DNA of 64,000 nucleotides. Origin: Crossaster papposus. Taxonomy: Eukaryota; Echinodermata; Asteroidea; Velatida; Solasteridae. Shown here piece by piece: positions 56,284 to 64,000 of this stretch. The stretch is from contig JBAIAA010000102.1 of the NCBI GenBank assembly GCA_037893245.1, positions 186,001-250,000 on the forward strand. Reading direction: 5' to 3'. Each line of letters opens with the position of its first letter. Position 1 is the first letter of the stretch. The translations under genes were made by a program, and so were the position numbers. The notes under the pieces are model-generated. The model was given only the letters and a program-made list of their open reading frames with translations. It ran no database searches and was not told where the DNA came from.

Positions 56284-57849
56284 ATGTATCTCGTTTTGTT
56301 TTTTTCTGAAAGAAAAGCAGCAGAAGAGATGACATCAGATACACAGAAACTACCGCATGTAACGAAAGAAGAAGTTGAATACGCACTGAAATCGATGAAA
56401 AGAAATAAGGCACCAGGGACAGATGAAATAACAAGCGACATACTGAGGGAGGGCGGTCACGAGGTGATATCTCAATTAACCATCCTCTATAATCAAATCT
56501 TCATGGAACAAAAGATACCAAGACATTGGAAAGAAGCGAAGGTCATTCTTCTTCATAAAAAAGGCGACAAAACTGAGGTAAAGAATTACAGACCCATCAG
56601 TCTTTTATCTCATCTCTACAAAATTCTCACAAAAATCATACAAAAAAGGATTACAGTTCTAGATGAACATCAACCAAGAGAACAGGCTGGGTTCAGAAAA
56701 GGCTTCTCAACAACAGATCATTTACACTCACTAAACCAACTCATTGAAAAAGTCAACGAGTATCAACTGGACTTGTGCGTGGGATTTATTGATTACGAGA
56801 AGGCATTCGACTCTGTGGAACACAAATATCTGTTTCAAGCTCTGAGGAAAATGGAAATCAGTGAAGGATATGTAAAGTTACTGGAAGATATCTACACTGA
56901 AGCAACATCAAGGATTTACATTGACAAAGACGTCTCACAGGAAATAAACATCAACAGAGGAGTTAGGCAAGGGGACCCAATATCACCCAAAATATTCACT
57001 GCGGCGTTGAAAGAGGTTTTCAAGCACACGTCACTGGATGAGAAAGGGTACAACATCGATGGAGAAATGTTAACAGATCTACGTTTTGCAGATGATGTGG
57101 CTCTAATCACCTCTTCCGTTAACAACTTAGAAGCGCAAATAAATGAAGTAAACAGCAATAGTAAAGACATAGGTTTGAAGATGCACAAAGGAAAGACAAA
57201 GTTCATGACAAACTTCAATACAGATAACTCAATAACGGTGGAGGACCAAGAGATCAGCAGGGTCAATGAATACAAATATCTAGGCCAAACAGTAAAAATG
57301 AACGACAACACAAAAGATGAAGTATCAAACAGGATTAAGGCAGGATGGAGCTCCTTTGGACGATACAGAGGAATACTTGGTGATAAGAACATACCTATGG
57401 CACTTAGGAGAAAAGTATATGATCAGTGTGTGCTACCAACAATAACTTATGGAGCAGAAAAATGGACAACAACAAAACTAATAGAACATAAACTCCGCAC
57501 AGCACAAAGAGCAATGGAGAGACAAATGCTACATATCTCAATTAGAGACAGGATTAAATGCACAGAAATACGAAAGAAAACTGGAGTAAGAGACATCATA
57601 AGGACAATAAAACAAGCTAAATGGAGATGGGCTGGACACACTGCCCGAAGAAATGACAATAGATGGACAACAAGAATAATGGATTGGCAACCAAGGACAG
57701 GGAAAAGGAAAAGAGGTAGACAGAAAAGAAGATGGAGAGATGACATCAGGGCATATGCAGGAACAACATGGACCAGAACTGCAAGAAATAGAAATGAATG
57801 GCATTTTCATGAGGAGGGCTATATCCTACACTGGATGAACACAGCCTAA
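56284..57849 (+). CDS. Reverse transcriptase of RTE-like LINE (5'-truncated)
   Basis: The open frame of 521 codons starts at an ATG in host flank; element codons begin at about residue 6. RT landmarks in order: KAPGTDEIT (about 43-51), NYRPISLLSH (about 101-110), FIDYEKAFDSV (about 168-178), GVRQGDPISP (about 225-234) and catalytic FADD (about 267-270, F for Y). After it come thumb and C-terminal regions with KWRWAGHTARR and RRRWRDDI, common in this type of endonuclease-RT. No stop or frameshift is visible, which fits a young insertion. The apurinic endonuclease domain is absent, so it cannot move itself. Confidence 0.85.
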   Translation: MYLVLFFSERKAAEEMTSDTQKLPHVTKEEVEYALKSMKRNKAPGTDEITSDILREGGHEVISQLTILYNQIFMEQKIPRHWKEAKVILLHKKGDKTEVKNYRPISLLSHLYKILTKIIQKRITVLDEHQPREQAGFRKGFSTTDHLHSLNQLIEKVNEYQLDLCVGFIDYEKAFDSVEHKYLFQALRKMEISEGYVKLLEDIYTEATSRIYIDKDVSQEININRGVRQGDPISPKIFTAALKEVFKHTSLDEKGYNIDGEMLTDLRFADDVALITSSVNNLEAQINEVNSNSKDIGLKMHKGKTKFMTNFNTDNSITVEDQEISRVNEYKYLGQTVKMNDNTKDEVSNRIKAGWSSFGRYRGILGDKNIPMALRRKVYDQCVLPTITYGAEKWTTTKLIEHKLRTAQRAMERQMLHISIRDRIKCTEIRKKTGVRDIIRTIKQAKWRWAGHTARRNDNRWTTRIMDWQPRTGKRKRGRQKRRWRDDIRAYAGTTWTRTARNRNEWHFHEEGYILHWMNTA

Positions 57850-57870
57850 ATGATGATGATGATGATGATG
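56298..57870 (+). mobile_element. RTE-like LINE, 5'-truncated, with 10-bp target duplication
   Basis: The direct repeat ATCTCGTTTT flanks it at 56288-56297 and 57871-57880. Sister units have this site once (TGTATCTCGTTTTTTATCA at about 39241). It ends in (TGA)n, the short-repeat tail typical of the RTE clade. The 5' part with the endonuclease is missing, as expected from incomplete target-primed reverse transcription. Confidence 0.85.
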
Positions 57871-58989
57871 ATCTCGTTTTTTATCATAGGAATGTCGAAC
57901 CTATTAGGGTTTATGTTTTGTTGTTAATAAGTTCTAATTAACGGGACATACAGCCCCATTTACATGTAGAGTGATATAATGCCTCGTGATCACATTTGGT
58001 CAAATTTTCCATGGTCAAAGCCTCCAAGAGTGCCTATTTACAGTTATAATGAATTCTTTGTTATCATGCGATAACAAAAACATTGTACATCAAACAGTTT
58101 TGCACGAATTCCTGAATGTTATGGTCAACCATTTGTGTTTAATGATCTTTAATACAAAATATCCATTTTGTAAAAATTGCCTGTTGCTTTCAAAACCCTA
58201 AGAAAAAGATGGCTGGCCTTCTTGTACACTGACAACATCCCCTGTCAGAAATGAATACTAATTAATGGGCCTAAAATGCACAGATTTTCAGACACTGATC
58301 TGTGTGTGCTTTCTTTAGCAACTACGTTTGGGACACAAGCCATCACAAACAGAGGGCAAGCAACCATCCGAAAGTCCTTGAGGTCTGATCAGTAATTACA
58401 GGAATTAAATGTGACAAAATGGCCTTTGATCACACTAAATAGTGCATTCCCCAGACAAAATAAATGTTGGGGGTGTGCATGTTCTGAAATGTGTTTCTTA
58501 TGAAAGGGTGTGGTGTACAATATACATATCGGGTACATAGATCCCTTTTTATTTTCTGTATTAACAACTTGAACAATGATATGCAGTATACATGTAGATA
58601 TGGACATCCTAAGAAGCAACACAAAGAAATTGATAATTGGCAATAGTTATGTACTGTTTAAATTCTGCTTGCATTATAGACCATTTACACAGACAATTCG
58701 ACTTAGTTTAACTGAAAGCCACTCTATTGTAGTAAAATGCTTTTTACTGCTAATTTGATGCAGTGCCAGATTAAACCAAATAGGCATACAGTAGCAATGG
58801 TCTGTTTATGTACAATTGACATCTGCTTGAAATTAAGGCTATTTACACAGAAAATTCAATTCAAGTTACCAGAAAAATTCAAGTTATCCATTTTTAATAC
58901 TAAATTCTTTGAGAACTCATTTGATGTCATGCAAAAAAGTGATATTTTAAACATTTATAATCACTTGAAAACATTTAAAAAGTAAACTG

Positions 58990-59155
58990 TTAGAACGAGA
59001 AGACAAAGTGGGTTCAGTGTTATCAGGACAATCATTGTTACAACTAGAATGATGCACTGGACAATCCCCAGGATGCCTGCTGCACTATCTTTTGACGCTG
59101 GTGTTGTTGAAACATTGTAGTCTCCCAGAACAGTACAATTTGAAGTATAATTCGT
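58990..59155 (-). pseudogene. GPCR copy 6, 5' stub without start codon
   Basis: Only the N-terminus and TM1 remain (..GDYNVSTT.. to LNPLCLLVL). The start codon is mutated (ATG to ACG; plus strand CGT at 59153-59155). A deletion joins it at 58990 directly to the 3' flank, so TM2-TM7 are lost. One promoter CCAAT word survives (59301-59305). Confidence 0.8.
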
Positions 59156-59424
59156 TGTGGCAAGACTACAATTATCCCAAACATATGCTCAGAAGTCATG
59201 ACATTAACAACTTGCTGTAGACTATAGTCTGCAAAACTAAGCACTGCCTGCTGGCAAGATAATGCCTCACACAACAATTGTGGCTTTGCCAAGGCCGCTG
59301 ATTGGATGACACTGATATATTTTTATAGGCTACTGCGCAAGATCAGGGCTTGCCTGCATGCAATAGGCAACCCTTTGCCAATCTCTGTTTTTCTTCCTGC
59401 TCGATCCACTTTTACATCAATCAT

Positions 59425-59640
59425 CGAAATGGCATTCAGTTCAAACCGGCGTCGGGCAGTTGTGTTTTGTTGTTCTTGCATTTTTATAAAATTACATTTT
59501 TCGAAACAATTACAGAATATCTAGTGCAATCGTTTTGCTGGATGCCTACAATCATTATTTACTTTAAAATAAGTAAAATATTTCTTAATAATTCGGTAGT
59601 AATTTTTTTGTTTATATCTGCAAATGGTGATTCCTACCAT
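59425..59640 (+). mobile_element. MITE family T, 3' half (U6)
   Basis: Same truncated form as in U1 and U3. It ends CAAATGGTGATTCCTACCAT, with one base changed in the terminal repeat. Confidence 0.6.
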
Positions 59641-59967
59641 TAACAAGTACATGTAAATACAAAAAAAATATTTAACAGTAATCGACAGGCATCTTTTATA
59701 GACCAAGGGAATTCTTAACGTCAAAGATCAGGCCTTGCCTCCATGCAACCTTCAATCAGTCAGTATGAACAATCACTGTCATCAATTTGTATTGTCATCG
59801 GTTTACAAACAGAATCCTCTTTGCAATCAAAAAGCAATATTAGCTGTCAATCACTGGACAAAATTGCCTACAATATGGACCAATTGGCTGATATAAAGTG
59901 TATACAAAGCATCCATTAGCTGCTTCAAGAAAATTCTCAACCTTTTACAAGCAATGCGTAATCAAAT

Positions 59968-60275
59968 GTGGGGCAGGGGTGGGGCAGGGGTGGGGCAGGG
60001 GTGGGGCAGGGGTGGGGCAGGGGTGGGGCAGGGGTGGGACAGGGGTGAGACAGGGATGCGGCAGGGGTGAGACAGGGATGCGGCAGGGGTCGGACAAGGA
60101 TGCGGCAGGGGTCGGACAAGGATGCGGCATGGGTGGGACAAGGATGCGGCAGGTGTGGGACAAAGATGCAGCAGGGGTGGGACAAAGATGCGGCAGGGGT
60201 GGGACAAAGATGCGGCAGGGGTGGGACAAAGATGCGGCAGGGGTGGGACAAAGATGCGGCAGTGGAGGGATAGGG
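59968..60275. repeat. G-rich minisatellite, mixed 11- and 22-bp period (U6)
   Basis: About seven 11-bp copies of GGGGTGGGGCA, as in U3, followed by 22-bp copies with GATGCGGCA halves, as in U1 and U4. The mixture suggests exchange between units or an intermediate in the 11 to 22 change. Confidence 0.95.
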
Positions 60276-60309
60276 GCAGAAGAGGTAAGGCAGGTGTAGG
60301 GTAGGTGTG

Positions 60310-60560
60310 GGGTAAGGGTAACCTTTAAATTTGTAGTTTAATTCATTGTGGCAAACATACATGTATGTATGTATGCTCAGAGTCGGCCCAATAACAACTT
60401 GTCAATAGTATGCTGAGGTCTAAGAACTGTAATTGTTGCACTCTAATTGCTGATATGTTGATCCCTTGTCAAGGCCGCTGATTGGATGACACTGACATTG
60501 TGATTGGCTAATGTGCAAGATCAGGACTGGCCTACAGGCAATCCTGTAGCACATTATATG
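60310..60560 (-). promoter_or_regulatory. Orphaned GPCR leader and promoter (U6)
   Basis: Matches 29700-29960: relic start ATGAATTAAACT, leader, and CCAAT words at 60481-60485 and 60503-60507. Confidence 0.45.
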
Positions 60561-61950
60561 CCAAGCTCTACCCCAATTGAAGTTTACATCAATTATGGTT
60601 TTGTCATTACTATTGAGAGTCTGATTTTGTAATTGCATATGAATAGGCTCCAAATTAGATAAAAGGACTGACAACAAGACTGGGCTGAAGACCAAGATGA
60701 CTATACGAAGCTACATGTAACAGGTTTTTTTTTCCCAACTTCGGTACATAATATTAACCTGCAGTAATCACGAATCAATCATTTTTAGGTACATGTATTA
60801 GTAATTCGACCAATGAAATGATACGTCAATGCCCGTTTTATGTTTTCTATAAGAAATTTAGAGTGCACTACATTTGGGGTAATGTATCTCGTTTTTTATC
60901 ACAGGAAAATCGAACCTATTAGGGTTTATATTTTGTTGTCAAAGTCCTAATTAACGGGACATACAACACCAGGATGTTAAAAAACTTGACTTAGTTAAAA
61001 GAACCAATTACATGTAGAGTGATATAATGCCATTGATCACATTTGGTCAAATTTCTCCATGGTCAAAACCTCCAAGAGTGCCTATTTACAGTTATAATGA
61101 ATTCAATGTTACCATGCGATAACAATAACATCCTACATTCAACAGTTTTGCACGCATTCCTGAATGTTAAGGTCAACCATTTGTGTTTAATAATCTTACC
61201 AAAAATCCATTTCGTAAAAATTAGCTGTTGCTTTTAACACATTAGAAAACTGATGGCTGGCCTACCAGTACAACGTCCCCTGTCAGAAATGAATACTAAT
61301 TAATGGGCCTAAGACGCATGGGTCTTCAGGCGCTGATCTGTGCGTGCTTTCTTTGATGTAAAAATAAACTGGCAACTACTGGTAGGTTTGGGACACAGGC
61401 CATCACAAGGGCAAGCAACCATCAGGAAGTCCTCGAGGTCTGATCAGGGATTCCCGGAATGTGACAAAATGGCAGTAGCTTAATTGTTCACACTAAATAG
61501 TCCATTATTCAAACAAAATAAATGTTGGCAGTGAAGGTGTTCTTATAAAAGGTGTGGTGTACAATATACATACCGGGTGCATGTACATAGTATCCTTTTT
61601 TATTTCCTGTAATCAACTAGAACAATGATATGCAGTATAGAAATGAATGTGTACATCCTAAGAGGCAACATGAAGAAATTGATAATTGGCAATAGTCCTT
61701 TTTATGTACAGTTGATATTCTGCTTGCATTATAGACCATTTCACAGAAAATTCAACCAGTGACAGATTATTAACCAAATAGAAACACAGTGGAAATTGTC
61801 TGTTTATGTACAATTGATATCTGCTTGAAATCAAGGCTATTTACACAGAAAATTCAAATTAAGTTACCAGAAAATTCAAGTTATCAATTTTTAATACTAA
61901 ATTCTTTGGGAACTCATTTGATGTCATGCAAACAAAAGTTATATCTTTAA

Positions 61951-62330
61951 GGCAGGATACACCATTGGTAATTGTTTGAATTCTCATAAATGGGTGGATT
62001 TGAGGGGTTGGATTTGAGGGGTTGTATTTTATAGTAAATATCGTTTAACCGACATGTCCAAAGTTTTACACTCATCGATGCTGAGAAAAGCAAGAAAAAC
62101 GGCGTCGGCATCAGGCAGTGGTTCTTATGTTGTTCTTGGTTTTTTCGCGATTGCCGTCTGGCGATGGTAAATTGTTGTTTTTAAATTTGATTTTTCCAAC
62201 AATTACTGGACATCTAGCGCAATAATTTTGCTAGATGCCTAGAATCATTATTTACTTTCAAAAAAGTAAGATATTTCATAATAATTCGATAGTAAAAAAT
62301 GTTGAAATCTGCAAATGGTGTATCCTACCT
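61951..62330 (+). mobile_element. MITE family T, complete copy (U7)
   Basis: 380 bp, flanked by TTAA at 61947-61950 and 62331-62334. Ends GGCAGGATACACCATTGG and (minus strand) AGGTAGGATACACCATTTGC. It differs from the U2 copy by small deletions (for example at about 62106). Confidence 0.8.
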
Positions 62331-62486
62331 TTAAACAATTATAATCACTTTAAAATATTTAAAAAGAAAACTCTTTTGATAAAGAGATTGTGTATAACTG
62401 TCTGAAAATCATCTAGGAACTCAAAGTTGAAAGAGTCTGTAATTATTAATTAAGAGAATACAATTTTAGACTACAGAGTTATGTGT

Positions 62487-63492
62487 TCAATTTGCGTTGC
62501 ACAGAAAACGCTGCTGCAAAAATGTCAAGTAAGTCCTCAGCAAGTTTCTGGTTGCTTGGCGCATGTCCTTGTTCCTGAAGAAATAGATGACCATATTCAG
62601 CCAACTGTTTGTGAGAATGGGCAGGGCAAGCAATAAAAATGTTCCAAAGAAGTCCTCGTTAATGTCACCGAGAATGAACCACAAAAGTGGCAAGATGTTG
62701 AGGATGAATGCGCTCAATACAATAAGGAGCAACGTGTGAAGCATCTTATTGTTGGGTCTCGGAGGGGGATTACCTTCAAGGGGCAGCTGGATTATCAGCG
62801 TGGATGCGGCGTTCGTGATGTCGGGAAATCAGAAAAAGTTTGATGTACGTTATCAGAACTACAAGCAGACAGGATATCACTGTGCACGAATATAGCACTT
62901 GTATGAATGTCAAGGTCAACAAATGTTGGTGCGAATGAATAAACGCACACAAAAATAATGTTGGCGAGTATCTGAAGTCCCATTTTGCCACAAAGCAGGA
63001 TCCAATAGACATTAAGAAAGAAGCCGCAAAACCAAACATGACAACAACTCGTGCCCGCTTCACAGTTACAAGCGAAGGGTAGCGGAGGGCATGCACCACT
63101 GAAATGTAACGATTTACTGTCAACATGAGCAGAGACAAAGGACCCAAATCAAACAGGAATGTTACGAGAAAGGATTGCAGTCCACATAAAGCATCACCAA
63201 ACGGCCAGGACTTGTAAAAAGCAGCAAATGTCATTGGCAGAGCCAGGAAAATCCCAACTCCAAGATCGGCAGCTGTCAGCGCTCTCAGAAAGACTTTGGT
63301 GGTGTCCTGGATGCTGTCCACACGTCTTAGAACGAGAAGACAAAGTGGGTTCAGTGTTAGCAGGAGAATCATTGTTACGACAAGAATGATGCACTGGACA
63401 ATCTCCAGGATGCCTGCTGAGCCATCCGTTGATGCTGGTGTTGTTGAAACATTGTAGTCTCCTAGAAACGTACAATTTGGAGTAGAATTCAT
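62487..63492 (-). pseudogene. Orphan class A GPCR, copy 7 (single-base frameshift)
   Basis: Twin of copy 2. Codons 1-234 are intact (MNSTPNCTFLG.. NRY variant, both disulfide cysteines), then one extra G in AAGGGGC (62779-62783, where copy 2 has AAGGGC) shifts the frame in loop 3 and adds a premature stop. The remaining TM6-TM7 and tail (62487-62744) are intact in the other frame. Apart from this the gene looks sound, so the change is very recent, polymorphic, or a sequencing error in a G-run. Its promoter has one CCAAT word (63654-63658), as in copy 2. Confidence 0.85.
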
Positions 63493-64000
63493 TGTGGCAA
63501 GACTACAATAACCCCATGGTCAGAAGTCATGACATTAACAACTTGTCATCACCATCATGCTGTAGTCTATGGTCAGCAAAACTGAGTACTGCCTGCTGGC
63601 AAGATAATGCCTCACACAACAATTGTGGCTTTGGATGACACTAGTATATTTTGATTGGCTACTGCGCAAGACCAGGGCTTGCCTGAACTTGCAACCTTTT
63701 GCCATTCTCTGTTTTCATTCCTGCTTGATCCACTTAACATCAATCATTGTTCTTTGTAATTAAAAAGTAATATAAGCCATCAATCACTTGACAAATTAAT
63801 GACAATTTGGCAATCTGGATATTACATAGACTAATTGGCTGATATGGACAATCTCCATTAGCTGCTTGAAGTCAGTTATCTACCTTTTACAAGCAATGTA
63901 TAAATAAAAAATGGGTAATATTTGCTACCAATTATAAATGATCCTGGGTCTCTAAGCGGTGAAAGGCGAGGAAAGAACCGCTACGCCAACCCAATGTTTA

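Larger units (their letters stand above)
56222..60785 (-). repeat. GPCR tandem unit U6
   Basis: Starts at GACGTCAATGCCCGTTTTAT in the conserved flank. An RTE-like element interrupts it at 56298. The receptor body is deleted down to a 5' stub, and a minisatellite and promoter relics follow. Confidence 0.75.
60786..64000 (-). repeat. GPCR tandem unit U7 (cut by window end)
   Basis: Conserved flank (60786-61946), MITE-T, frameshifted GPCR7 and its upstream region. From 61920 on it is almost identical to U2. The last bases (CGCTACGCCAACCCAATGTTTA) equal the U2 sequence just before its second-lineage pseudogene, so another pseudogene probably lies beyond 64000. Confidence 0.8.

Noticed and set aside
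56916..57746. Minus-strand ORFs opposite the reverse transcriptase
   Set aside because: Antisense shadows of a strongly supported RT frame.

Overview
This is a repeat-rich window of animal nuclear DNA. The signs are class A GPCR genes, hAT, RTE and DIRS transposons, tRNA-like Pol III modules, many MITEs and frequent TACATGTA words. A marine deuterostome fits best, probably an echinoderm such as a sea star; this rests on the overall look of the repeats, not on a search. There is no bacterial content, operon or CRISPR array.

Layout. (1) 1-5267: unique DNA colonised by small inverted-repeat elements. It holds one plausible protein-coding exon (1720-2118, minus, starting MGCGSS), whose 3' end is cut by a TTAA-flanked MITE. 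It ends in a 13-bp minisatellite with two homogeneous halves. (2) 5268-20090: a tandem array of six full 2.2-kb units and one partial unit. Each unit carries three tRNA-like modules (box A, box B, oligo-T), 21 in all. The array sits inside the minisatellite, which resumes for two copies at 20091. The units form a four-unit higher-order repeat of about 8.9 kb. (3) 20117-26290: mostly non-coding, with a decayed coding remnant at 22584-23750 and a TA-flanked inverted-repeat element at 25225-25830. (4) 26293-64000: seven tandem copies (U1-U7, about 4-4.6 kb each before insertions) of a minus-strand, intronless, orphan class A GPCR gene. Five copies are open (27138, 31895, 35543, 40474, 52474), one has a single-base frameshift (62487-63492) and one is a 5' stub (58990-59155). 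Behind most copies lies a second GPCR lineage that is dead everywhere, and in five units a G-rich 11-bp minisatellite occupies its remains.

Unit U5 is inflated by an 8.2-kb block of nested transposons (broken hAT transposase, Harbinger-like element with another element inside it) and by a DIRS-type retrotransposon remnant. U6 carries a 5'-truncated RTE-like retrotransposon with a 10-bp target duplication. Because the units are paralogous, empty sites in sister units date and delimit several insertions.

How it works together: the open receptors share N-glycosylation sites, seven membrane segments and a promoter with one or two CCAAT boxes, so they look like a lineage-specific receptor family kept similar by duplication and unequal exchange. 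Ligand and tissue cannot be read from the sequence. The tRNA-like array is either a degenerate Pol III gene cluster or a tandemly amplified tRNA-derived repeat; only RNA data would decide.
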